From contig JAAUTJ010000039.1 in assembly GCA_012031475.1 (NCBI GenBank), positions 1-15,418 of the forward strand: a stretch of 15,418 nt of DNA. The letters run 5' to 3'. This DNA is from Leptolyngbyaceae cyanobacterium SM1_3_5 (GTDB lineage Bacteria; Cyanobacteriota; Cyanobacteriia; Elainellales; Elainellaceae). This document shows positions 9,086 through 15,418 of this stretch, piece by piece; position 1 is the stretch's first letter; every line of letters starts with the position of its first letter. The translations under genes and the position numbers were made by a program. Below the pieces are notes generated by a model that saw only the letters and a program-made list of their open reading frames with translations, had not been told where the DNA came from and did not search any database.

Positions 9086-9090
9086 CTAAC

Positions 9091-9905
9091 TCACGCTGCA
9101 CTGGTTTCGATCGCCCCGCTTCCCTCTTCGCTCATCAACTCCGCGAAAACCTGCATTTCTTCCATTTGCAGGACGCCGAATAGATTGGCAAACGAGACAT
9201 CGGCGGCATCGCGGCCTGTGCCGATGCGAACGAAATGTTCGGCACGGGCGAGGCGCGTCGGGTCGAACCAATACCACTGATTGCCCAAATACGCCTCGAA
9301 GCAAGCGTGGAAATCCGGCGGCTGAAGCTGATAGGCATATCCGGCTACAAAGCGAGCGGGAATCGTCAGAGCGCGGCAGAAGGCGATCCCCAGGTGGGCA
9401 AAATCGCGACAAACGCCCGTCCGCTCCGTTACGGTGTCAAAAGCGGAGGTTTGCGAATCGGTGCTGCCAGAAAGGTAAGTGACATTCTCGAAAATCCAGT
9501 CTGCGATCGCCTGCACCCGTCCGTGTCCTGGTTCCACCTCGCCAAACTGTGCCGTCGCCAACCGCATCAGGCGATCCGACTGGCAGTAGCGGCTGGGAAC
9601 AGGTAGGGCAGCACGTCCAGCGGCAAATCAGCGGCCAAGGTTTCGATCGCCTCGGCAGGATTGACGGGAACAAAATGACGCTCTACGATCGCCTCGTAGT
9701 GTAAATTCAGCGTTCCGGGCGCAGCTTTCAGGCGCAACAAACGATTGCCATTGACGATTTGCAACTCGGTTTCGAGTTTGGGATCGATCGAGAGTGTTTC
9801 TTCTGAAACCTGCTGCTGTGGACTTTTTTCCACCTGAATGCCAAAAATTAAGGTGCTGGGCTGCTCGATCTGGTAGCGTAGCTGACAGCCAGTTTTAAAT
9901 CTCAT
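9091..9905 (-). CDS. Transglutaminase-like cysteine peptidase-fold protein, frameshifted
   Basis: This is a protein of about 271 residues of the bacterial transglutaminase-like superfamily (papain-type fold); members are mostly peptidases or amidases and the substrate here is unknown. The N-terminal beta-rich domain (1-100) precedes the catalytic core with C166 in ERTGVCRDFAHLGIAFCRAL, H200 in PPDFHACFEAYLG and D215 in WYWFDPTRL, so the catalytic triad is complete. RIGTGRDAADVSFANLFG follows. There is no signal peptide or membrane segment, so it is probably cytoplasmic. The frame breaks at a run of three G (9595-9597, plus strand) that should probably be four. Repaired, the protein reads LPYLFPSRYCQSDRLMRLAT, matching the family. 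ATG 9905 gives the natural N-terminus MRFKTGCQLRYQ; no ribosome site is obvious. It is divergent from the lipoprotein gene. Confidence 0.85.
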
Positions 9906-10107
9906 AAAACTTTAAAAAATAGAATCGATCGCCCTTGCATGATATCGCGATCGATTTTCTTTATTTTGCTAGACCCGTCAATGTATCTGTAGATAGACTG
10001 GACAGCAAATGCCTCCTTCTAAAATTGTTGTTAAAGCAACAAAAGTGAATTCTTTCAGGTGGATTTGCCTGAAAAAGCCGTCCGTGTGGTTTGATTTTTG
10101 TAACTCT

Positions 10108-10152
10108 TCAGCCAATGTTTTGTCAGCTAATGTTTTGTCAGCCAATGTTTTA
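10108..10152 (+). repeat. Three tandem 15-bp repeats before the lipoprotein gene
   Basis: The units are TCAGCCAATGTTTTG (10108-10122), TCAGCTAATGTTTTG (10123-10137) and TCAGCCAATGTTTTA (10138-10152). They differ at two positions in total and end 12 bases before the lipoprotein ATG, just before its ribosome site. They keep a reading frame with the gene (SANVL repeated), but the ribosome site and signal peptide place the start after them. Function unknown; they could bind a regulator or shape the mRNA leader. The rest of the 9906-10164 gap holds no gene and no clear promoter. Confidence 0.8.
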
Positions 10153-10154
10153 TC

Positions 10155-10158
10155 GGAG
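10155..10158 (+). promoter_or_regulatory. Ribosome binding site of the lipoprotein gene
   Basis: GGAG lies six bases before ATG 10165. It supports this ATG over an upstream in-frame start that would put the tandem repeats into the protein and bury the signal peptide. Confidence 0.6.
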
Positions 10159-10164
10159 AAACCC

Positions 10165-10596
10165 ATGAGTTTAGCGGAGCGTAGTCGAAAGGTTTTATTG
10201 TCGATCGTCCTGGTTTTGGTGCTGGTGGTGTCAACGGCCTGTAGTGCTGCGCCGACTGCCGATCGCACCAGCGTTCCCACCTACAGCGAAACAAATCAAT
10301 ATTCCGAGTTGAGCCGAGGCAACAGTACTCGCGGCCAAGATTTCGGACAGTGGGTCGTGCAGACCGCGCAAGGGGTTGTTTCAGATGCTTATGTGCGTGA
10401 TGACAACAAGCTGGGCGTTGTGATTACCGACAGTGTTCGTCCAGATGAAGTGCGGACATTGACGCGATCGCTCGTTGAAGGCTTCCGCAAAAACTTCCCG
10501 AATCGCGATCTCAAAGTGCTAGTTTATGCACCCGATAAAAAGCTGATTCTGACTGCAAACTACGACAACGCTTCGCAGCAGATTGAGTATCAGTAG
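10165..10596 (+). CDS. Predicted lipoprotein, function unknown
   Basis: This is a 143-residue protein with a clear export signal: MSLAERSRKV, then a hydrophobic stretch LLSIVLVLVLVV (11-22) and a lipobox-like STAC with C26 as the expected lipidated residue. Ser at the -3 position is permitted but not ideal. After a short Ser/Thr-rich linker (27-60), a compact domain follows with GQDFGQWVVQTAQGVVSDAYV, KLGVVITDSVRPDEVRTLTRSLVEGFRKNFPNRDLKVLVYAPDKK (quoted in part as motifs at about 70-130) and the end ASQQIEYQ. I do not recognise a named family. The pattern of amphipathic helix and beta strands suggests a small alpha/beta domain. No frameshift is seen. A second gene starts 45 bases later on the same strand, so they are probably co-transcribed. 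Lipidation would place it on the periplasmic side of the plasma or outer membrane. Confidence 0.75.
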   Translation: MSLAERSRKVLLSIVLVLVLVVSTACSAAPTADRTSVPTYSETNQYSELSRGNSTRGQDFGQWVVQTAQGVVSDAYVRDDNKLGVVITDSVRPDEVRTLTRSLVEGFRKNFPNRDLKVLVYAPDKKLILTANYDNASQQIEYQ

Positions 10597-10641
10597 AGCA
10601 GTCTGACAACATTTGACTATTAGAAATTGGGAGAATTTGAA

Positions 10642-11181
10642 ATGTCTTCGAGCGACCAATACAAGCGCGAAATCAATCGCGAACTGACGCAAGGTAACGT
10701 TGACTCGCTGAAAGATTCGCCTGCCGATTCAGAGCCAGACTACGAAAACTTCGACGATTTTGCTCAGCGATCGACGCCTGATCAACGTCGTCAACTGTTT
10801 GGTCGTAACCTGCACCCGAACACGATTCCGACTCAGCAAATGGAGCCGGAACTGCAAAAAGCGATCGCCCAAATCGCGCCCAACGAGCGGGACGATGTGG
10901 CGCGAGAATTTTTCAAGCAGCTTGGACAGCGCGGCCTCAAAGACCGCGACCTCGAAAAGCAGCTTGGCCTCTCCACACACAATCCAAACCGGATGAGCGC
11001 GGATGATGTCAGCAAGCTCGCCGCTTTCACCTATCACAATCACCCGGATATTTTCCAAGAAGTAATGGCCGAGCAGCCCGCTTTGGTCAAGTTCCTCAGC
11101 AATCCGGTCGTAGGTGCAATCATGGGCGCGGTTGCGCGAAGTGGCTGGGAGTCGTCGCTAGCGATCGATCGTGCAAGCTGA
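10642..11181 (+). CDS. Uncharacterised 179-residue protein, downstream partner of the lipoprotein
   Basis: The start is ATG 10642 with GGGAG eight bases upstream; it begins MSSSDQYKREINRELTQGN. Residues 1-65 are polar and acidic, probably disordered (SPADSEPDYENFDDF). Residues 66-150 look helical with many charges (ELQKAIAQIAPNERDD, AREFFKQLGQRGLKDRD). Residues 147-166 (ALVKFLSNPVVGAIMGAVAR) are hydrophobic and Gly/Ala-rich, perhaps an amphipathic or membrane-touching helix. There is no signal peptide, so it is probably cytoplasmic. I do not recognise a family and assign no function. The reading frame is undamaged and its codon use resembles the neighbouring genes, including an internal HIP1 site at 10860. 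It follows the lipoprotein gene by 45 bases, and the two are probably one operon. Confidence 0.75.
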   Translation: MSSSDQYKREINRELTQGNVDSLKDSPADSEPDYENFDDFAQRSTPDQRRQLFGRNLHPNTIPTQQMEPELQKAIAQIAPNERDDVAREFFKQLGQRGLKDRDLEKQLGLSTHNPNRMSADDVSKLAAFTYHNHPDIFQEVMAEQPALVKFLSNPVVGAIMGAVARSGWESSLAIDRAS

Positions 11182-11187
11182 AAGATG

Positions 11188-11203
11188 AAGGGCAATTCCC
11201 CTT
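11188..11203 (+). terminator. Weak hairpin after the two-gene operon
   Basis: AAGGG and CCCTT can pair around a six-base loop, seven bases after the stop codon. No T-tract follows, so termination here is only a possibility. Confidence 0.3.
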
Positions 11204-11284
11204 GCGTCTAATGCTGCGACGGTTTTTCCGCATGGACAATGACGATCCTGACAGGACAGCGACAAAGCTGAGGACTAAAGCTGA

Positions 11285-11314
11285 TCGCTCAGAGCGAAAG
11301 CCCATTTCAATGGG
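11285..11314. repeat. Two adjacent short hairpins
   Basis: TCGCTC-A-GAGCGA (11285-11297) is a perfect six-pair inverted repeat around one base. CCCATT-TC-AATGGG (11301-11314) is another, three bases further on. They open the repeat-rich gap 11182-11734, which contains no gene. Confidence 0.55.
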
Positions 11315-11345
11315 TTAGCAGCAGTGGTTCGAGTGAATCGGCTTC

Positions 11346-11371
11346 TCAGTCAGTTTCATCAGTCAGTTTCA
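11346..11371. repeat. Perfect 13-bp tandem duplication
   Basis: TCAGTCAGTTTCA is present at 11346-11358 and, identical, at 11359-11371, followed by ACTGA. No function can be assigned; it is one of several repeats in this gap. Confidence 0.75.
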
Positions 11372-11400
11372 ACTGAGATCTTGCAGTCGTCTCAGCAACG

Positions 11401-11593
11401 CCCGGAAATCAATTTCCGCTCTCACAGCGCAAACCCCAAAACGGTTGACAACCTTGGCGCGATCGGCTTTTCAGTCGGTTGAAACGGACTTGAGCTTTTA
11501 GCCCAAATTTGAATTTAGGGCGAGTCATGCAGCCGATGCCAAATCTCAGTTTGAACGGACTTCAGCGTTGAGCTTTGGAAATTGATTTCCGGG
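11401..11593. repeat. 193-bp non-coding element bounded by 17-bp perfect inverted repeats
   Basis: CCCGGAAATCAATTTCC (11401-11417) and its exact complement (11577-11593) enclose 159 bases. Inside are two copies of a TTGAA(A)CGGACTT string (near 11479 and 11551) and a partial inner palindrome GCCCAAATTTGAATTTAGGGC. Strings of this type (CGGACTT, AGCCCGGAAAT) are familiar as dispersed non-coding repeats in cyanobacterial genomes. No transposase is encoded, so a MITE-like or structured-RNA repeat is the best description. Confidence 0.7.
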
Positions 11594-11668
11594 TTGGCAA
11601 TGCGTCAGCCCCAAAAGATGATAGCCAAGTCAGGGATTTCTGAGAAAACTCTCCATCCAGGGACATAA

Positions 11669-11720
11669 ATTGTAAAATGAATGTAAAGGATCATGTAAAT
11701 TCACGTATGCTGTAATTACA
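11669..11720 (+). promoter_or_regulatory. Phased TGTAA repeats and TGTAATTACA palindrome before the DUF1997 gene
   Basis: TGTAA begins at 11671, 11682, 11694 and 11711, the first three spaced by about one helical turn. The last is part of the palindrome TGTAATTACA (11711-11720), ending 14 bases before the start codon. On the minus strand, 11669-11676 and 11680-11687 fit HLR1 half-sites, but with a three-base rather than two-base spacer. A regulator-binding region is likely; its identity is not established. Confidence 0.4.
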
Positions 11721-11734
11721 ATGCAGCAATCTTC

Positions 11735-12316
11735 ATGAACATTCACTTCAGCGCGATTCAGGCCGTCGAAATTGCGGTTGCGGAGCAGCCAATTCCGATT
11801 CAGCATTATTTGCGCCAGCCTCAGCGTCTTGTCGCTGCCCTTGTCGATCCAAACCGAGTTGAGCAGCTTGGTGAGGACTGCTTCCGCCTGAAGATGCGAC
11901 CATTGAGCTTCATGATGCTGAGCATTCAGCCGACTGTGGATATCCGCGTGTGGTCAGAGGCAGATGGCACGATTCGCATCGAATCAACGGCTTGTGAAAT
12001 TCGCGGCGTTGAATACATCGATCGCCGCTTCAGCTTGAAACTGGTTGGCCGCTTGTCGCCGCGATCGCTCCACAGCACGACGATGCTTTGCGGTCAGGCC
12101 GATCTCGATGTGCAGGTTGAACTGCCGCCTGCGCTGTGGTTCACGCCCCGCCCTCTACTCGAAGCAACGGGCAATGGCTTGTTGCGAAGCGTGTTGCTGA
12201 CGATCAAGCAGCGCTTGACTCATCATCTGCTGCAAGATTATCGCCAGTGGGCAGCCGTTCAGCGGGAAGCGCCGGACGCAACTCGATCGAATCTTGGCCT
12301 CAGCTTTCCAACTTAG
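11735..12316 (+). CDS. DUF1997 family protein
   Basis: This 193-residue protein belongs to the DUF1997 family found in cyanobacteria and plants, whose biochemical role I cannot state. Visible features are QHYLRQPQRLVAALVDPNRVEQLGEDCFRLKMRPL (about 24-58, cited as position and key residues HYL, LVDP, FRLKMRPL), a beta-rich middle (IQPTVDIRVW, TIRIESTACEIRGVEYIDRRF), LPPALWFTPRPLLEATGN, and a C-terminal helix TIKQRLTHHLLQDYRQW. There is no signal peptide or membrane segment. The ATG at 11735 has no clear ribosome site, but family similarity starts near it. The gene converges on rnhB, with which it shares its stop codon bases. The frame is intact. Confidence 0.8.
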   Translation: MNIHFSAIQAVEIAVAEQPIPIQHYLRQPQRLVAALVDPNRVEQLGEDCFRLKMRPLSFMMLSIQPTVDIRVWSEADGTIRIESTACEIRGVEYIDRRFSLKLVGRLSPRSLHSTTMLCGQADLDVQVELPPALWFTPRPLLEATGNGLLRSVLLTIKQRLTHHLLQDYRQWAAVQREAPDATRSNLGLSFPT

Positions 12317-12900
12317 CGGCAGGGGCGAAACGAGCGGCGATGCTGCTTGGTAATGCCAAACTGTGCGATCGCTTGACGATGCGCGATCGTGCCATAGCCT
12401 TTGTGGGTTGTGAGACCATACTGCGGATATTTCGCCGCCAGCCGATCGATCAGTGCATCGCGCCACACTTTCGCAACGATGCTAGCAGCAGCGATCGCCA
12501 GTGAGCTTTGGTCGCCCTTGACGATCGTTTGCTGCGGCATGGTCAGCCCCGGAACTGTTTGATTGCCGTCGATCAAGCACAAGACTGGAACGGGATCGAG
12601 CCGATCGATCGATCGCCGCATTGCCAACAACGAAGCTTGCAGGATGTTGAGGCGATCGATTTCGCGCACCGAGGCTAATCCGATGCGGCAAACTGCCATC
12701 TGCTGAATCTGGACGGCGAGAACGGTACGACGCTGTGGGGTCAGTCGCTTGCTGTCAGTGACACCAGCCCGTGAAAGGGGTTCGATCGCCGCAGCGGGAA
12801 GAATGACGGCAGCGGCGACGACTGGACCAAACAGCGCTCCTCGCCCCACTTCATCCACTCCGGCCACAGGTTCGTTGAAGGGTGCGTCGATTTGCAGCAT
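12313..12900 (-). CDS. rnhB: Ribonuclease HII
   Basis: This enzyme cleaves the RNA strand of RNA/DNA hybrids and starts removal of single ribonucleotides from DNA. The chosen product is 195 residues, normal for the family. Active-site residues are D16 and E17 in VAGVDEVGRGALFGPV, D111 in LCLIDGNQ, and D130 in KGDQSSLAIAAASIVAKVWRD. The conserved TDSKRLT and YPQYGLTTHKGYGT are present. ATG 12900 is chosen because it lies 16 bases after the rne stop and close to the conserved start of the fold. A start at 12948 would overlap rne and add 16 residues. rne-rnhB is a known cyanobacterial gene pair, probably co-transcribed. The TAA stop overlaps the TAG stop of the convergent DUF1997 gene (shared TTAG, 12313-12316). 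Confidence 0.94.
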   Translation of the reverse strand: MLQIDAPFNEPVAGVDEVGRGALFGPVVAAAVILPAAAIEPLSRAGVTDSKRLTPQRRTVLAVQIQQMAVCRIGLASVREIDRLNILQASLLAMRRSIDRLDPVPVLCLIDGNQTVPGLTMPQQTIVKGDQSSLAIAAASIVAKVWRDALIDRLAAKYPQYGLTTHKGYGTIAHRQAIAQFGITKQHRRSFRPCR

Positions 12901-12916
12901 TGTAGCCGGACTGAAC

Positions 12917-14993
12917 CTAGCCTTCTTCAGACTGAGCGATCGCCCCATCCAAGTCGGCAGAGGAACGACGGCGGCGGCGGCGGCGATGAGTGGGTGTGTT
13001 TTCTTCTTCCAGATCCGATTCGCTTTCTTGCGCCTCTAGATGAACCTCGATTGCATCGATCGGCGGTGCAGATTCAGGTTCGATCGAATCGGTTTGCAGG
13101 GGGGGAGACGGCAGGGCGACGTTGCCATTGCGAACTGTGCCGCTCTCACCCGGTAGCGTCACGGCAATGATTGTTGATTTCGGGTCTTTCACCGTTTCCG
13201 GACTCAAAACGAGCGGCGAAACGCCCATCATGGCGTAAACATCTTGTTCTTCGGATGTCATTTCGATCGCAATCACCTGAGGCGGTTCGGCAGGCGGACG
13301 CTCGCGGCGATTGTTGGTGCGCTGGCGCTCTGGCCGTTCAGTGCGCTCTGGTCGTTCAGTACGCTCTGGCCGTTCAGCGCGATCGGGTCGTTCAGCGCGA
13401 TCGCTGCGGTCTTGACGATTTTCACGGGCTGGGATAATGGTTGGGGCAGGAGTCGGCTCGACTCGAATCGGTTCTTCGATTGCGATCGGTGCGGTTTCGT
13501 TCTGTTTCATCGGGGCGGGGCGATCGGCCAAACGGCTCTTTGCCAACGCGACGACGACGACGACGATTGTTGCGCCGTTGCGGTCTTGGTAGCTGGGATG
13601 GTTAGTGAGATCAAGCTCTTGCAGATCCGCAGACGGATCGTGATCGTATTCATCTGCCACAAACGTGTCAGGCGGTGCGATCACCTGTGGAGTGCGATTT
13701 GGGGCGGGAATTTGACGAGCTTCGCGGGCTTCGATCGGTTCGGCCAGTGCCCGCTCGGATTCTCCCGGCAGGTGAACCAGATGACCGATGCCGCCGCAGG
13801 TCGGACAGGGACGGCCAAACAGTTCGTAGATGTTTTGGCCTTGGCGTTTGCGCGTCAGTTCAACGAGTCCCAATTCGGTGAGCTGAGCAATCTGCGGGCG
13901 GGCTTTGTCGGCTCGAATCGCCTTGTTGAACTGCTCTAGAACTTGAAGCTGGTCGCGCCGCGCATCCATATCAATGAAGTCTACGATGATCACGCCTGCA
14001 ATGTTGCGGAGGCGCAGTTGACGGGCGATCTCAGTTGCGGCCTCGCAGTTTGTCCACAGCACGGTTTCACGAGCGGTTGCCGATCGCGTGAATGACCCGG
14101 AGTTCACATCAATGACGGTCAAGGCTTCGGTGCGCTCAATGATGATGTAGCCGCCGGATGGCAAATCGACACGCGGCTTCATTGCTTCGCGAATGGCGGC
14201 ATTGACGCGGAAATATTCGAGGATGGGGGCGCGATCGCGGTGATGATCCACCAAAACGCCTGCGACTTTTTCCCGCACTCCAGCCGACCAAGTGCTGCTT
14301 GACGCGCTTCATGCCCGTGTGCGAATCCACCACGATTCGGTTTACGTCTGCGCTGTACATATCGCGCAAAACGCGCTGGATAAAGTCGTCATCGCGATTG
14401 AGCAGGCTGGGGGCGCGAGTCGTAGTTGCTTCTTGCTGGACGTTTTCCCACTGCTTCTGCAAGGCTTCGAGGTCTTCAAGAATGGCTTCTTCCGCCACGC
14501 CTTCGGCTTCAGTTCGGACTAACAGCCCCATGCCTGCGGGCTTGATCAAGACGGCGAGAGCGCGGAGGCGGTTGCGTTCACTTTCGCTACGAATTCGACG
14601 CGACAGATTGACGCCGCGACCAAACGGCATTAGGACAAGATAGCGACCCGGAAGGCTGACGTTTCCGGTGAGGCGCGGACCTTTGTTGCCCGTCGGTTCT
14701 TTCATCACCTGCACCAGCACTTTTTGCTGGGGGGCGAGCAGTTCGGTGATCGATCCGGCTGTGCGCTTGAGACGGAGCGGACCAAGATCCGTCACGTGGA
14801 TAAAGCCATTGCGCTCGGTGTCGCCCAGATTGACGAAGGCGGCATCAATGCCAGGGAGGACGTTTTCAACCACGCCCAGGTAAATATCACCTACCTGGTG
14901 ACTGCCTGTGGCAACAATCAGTTCTTGAATTTGATCTTCGGAAAAAACAGCGGCAATGCGATGTTGTTCGGCAATAATAATTTGCTTGGACAT
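12917..14993 (-). CDS. rne: Ribonuclease E, frameshifted
   Basis: This endoribonuclease is the core of mRNA turnover and RNA maturation. It begins MSKQIIIAEQHRIAAVF and is about 691 residues after repair, the compact cyanobacterial size. An S1 RNA-binding domain spans about 35-120. The 5'-sensor/catalytic region has the metal-binding Asp in TVIDVNSGSFTRSATARETV and a second Asp in VDFIDMDARRDQ. The zinc-link is CPTCGG. The tail is disordered, with ERPERT-type repeats and a final HRRRRRRRRSSAD, matching the Arg-rich peptide by which cyanobacterial RNase E binds PNPase. The frame breaks at a run of five T (14267-14271, plus strand); with four it reads WSAGKVAGVLVDHHRD, as expected. A further compensating pair is likely near 13578 and 13512-13520. 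The start has a good ribosome site (GAGGA). It is followed by rnhB. Confidence 0.94.
13332..13403 (-). repeat. Four 18-bp tandem repeats inside rne
   Basis: The units at 13332-13349, 13350-13367, 13368-13385 and 13386-13403 begin GGCCGTTCAG or GGTCGTTCAG on the plus strand. They encode hexapeptides of the type ERTERP/DRAERP in the disordered tail of RNase E. Such in-frame repeats change copy number easily. Confidence 0.85.
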
Positions 14994-15350
14994 TCAACTT
15001 CCTCAAAAATTAGCAGACGCAACGGCTCCGAATTTGGGGGAGCGCCGCTGCGCTGGTCAGAAAAGCGTGGAGAAAAACTCGGCGGGGAGACAACGAAGCT
15101 GCTCCTACCTGAAATCAACAAATCCAGCAGTCCCAGAAAGGCTGGACGGTTTGGCAGACAAATAACTAGCACAGCCATTGGCTAGCATAGCCAGTAACGA
15201 ATCTCAGAAAAGATGCTTGTGCCTGGGAATAAAGCACCTGATGCTAAGAGCGTCCGAAAAGCTTTGCGGGTACGAATCTTGCCCTACCTCTTTTGCCCAT
15301 TGACCACAGGACAATTCAAGGGCATTTGGGATTCGTATCAGCCGCTTTTG
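14994..15350 (-). promoter_or_regulatory. rne: Long 5' leader of rne
   Basis: If transcription starts at the -10 box near 15360, the rne leader is about 350 bases. It contains a U-rich stretch (CTAATTTTTGAGGAAG) directly at the ribosome site, a further GAGTTTTTCTCC string, and GC-rich potential hairpins near 15020-15055. Long leaders that RNase E cleaves to regulate its own mRNA are known in enterobacteria and reported in cyanobacteria. Regulation here is inferred. The open frames in this stretch have no family resemblance and are not called. Confidence 0.5.
15166..15193. repeat. 12-bp imperfect direct repeat in the rne leader
   Basis: CTAGCACAGCCA (15166-15177) and CTAGCATAGCCA (15182-15193) differ at one base and are four bases apart. 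No function can be assigned. Confidence 0.5.
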
Positions 15351-15356
15351 AAAAGC

Positions 15357-15362
15357 ATTATA
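15357..15362 (-). promoter_or_regulatory. rne: Candidate -10 box of rne
   Basis: On the minus strand this is a perfect TATAAT, about 365 bases upstream of the rne start. No matching -35 hexamer is seen at 16-18 bases. This is acceptable for some cyanobacterial promoters but leaves the call tentative. The rest of 15363-15418 shows nothing recognisable. Confidence 0.4.
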
Positions 15363-15418
15363 GCGCAACTACCCGCAATGCTACAGAAGCAGATTCAATT
15401 TGAACCATTGCTTTATCG

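Noticed and set aside
10108..10152. Possible CRISPR array
   Set aside because: The three repeats are directly adjacent with no spacers, and no cas gene is present.
10009..10164. Upstream start of the lipoprotein with 52 extra residues
   Set aside because: It would place the signal peptide inside the protein and translate the tandem repeat; ATG 10165 has a good ribosome site.
11705..11719. NtcA-like site GTA...TAC before the DUF1997 gene
   Set aside because: The spacer is nine bases, not the eight required by GTAN8TAC, and no properly placed -10 box follows.
12901..12948. Longer rnhB start overlapping rne
   Set aside because: The extra residues (MGRSLSLKKARFSPAT) are not typical of RNase HII; ATG 12900 gives the normal N-terminus.
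14918..15178. Minus-strand open frame in the rne leader
   Set aside because: It overlaps the start of rne, has no ribosome site or family resemblance, and lies in what looks like an untranslated leader.

Overview
The window comes from a cyanobacterial chromosome. The octamer GCGATCGC (HIP1), the over-represented cyanobacterial palindrome, occurs more than twenty times (for example near 21, 447, 1851, 2328, 3842, 7513, 10860). The gene set is also cyanobacterial: a GyrA/ParC-type topoisomerase of the cyanobacterial MAKQ class, a RibBA with a C-terminal extension, a DUF1997 protein, and an rne-rnhB pair whose RNase E ends in the Arg-rich tail typical of cyanobacteria. A filamentous Leptolyngbya/Oscillatoriales-type host would fit, but that is a guess. 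I see no mobile element, CRISPR array, tRNA or rRNA.

Layout, left to right: the 5' part of a CheY-like response regulator gene (minus, cut by the window edge); a type IIA topoisomerase subunit A (plus); a GAF-GAF histidine kinase (minus); a SAM-methyltransferase-like protein (minus); argC for arginine synthesis (minus); ribBA for riboflavin synthesis (plus); a transglutaminase-like protein (minus); a predicted lipoprotein followed by an uncharacterised 179-residue protein (plus, probably one operon); a 550-base non-coding region full of short repeats; a DUF1997 protein (plus); and rne-rnhB (minus, RNA processing and RNA/DNA hybrid removal) behind a long leader. These are mostly unrelated housekeeping functions, as usual in cyanobacteria, where operons are short. 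The clear co-transcribed pairs are rne-rnhB and the lipoprotein pair.

The most important caveat is sequence quality. Nearly every long gene carries a one-base frameshift, usually in a short homopolymer or beside CGATCG or GGCC. Families that are essential (topoisomerase, RNase E, RibBA, ArgC) continue perfectly in the next frame. I read these as sequencing or assembly errors, not pseudogenes, and give each gene its full corrected extent. Lengths and residue numbers below assume one repaired base per frameshift.

The most interesting biology is in the histidine kinase. Its first GAF domain has the Cys-His signature of bilin-binding cyanobacteriochrome domains, its H-box lacks the phospho-accepting His, and two RpaB/HLR1-type half-sites lie in front of it. 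Also notable are a cryptic pair of compensating shifts in RNase E that turns an Arg run into a Val run, phased TGTAA repeats in front of the DUF1997 gene, exact tandem repeats directly upstream of two genes, and a long 17-bp inverted repeat in the 11.2-11.7 kb gap.
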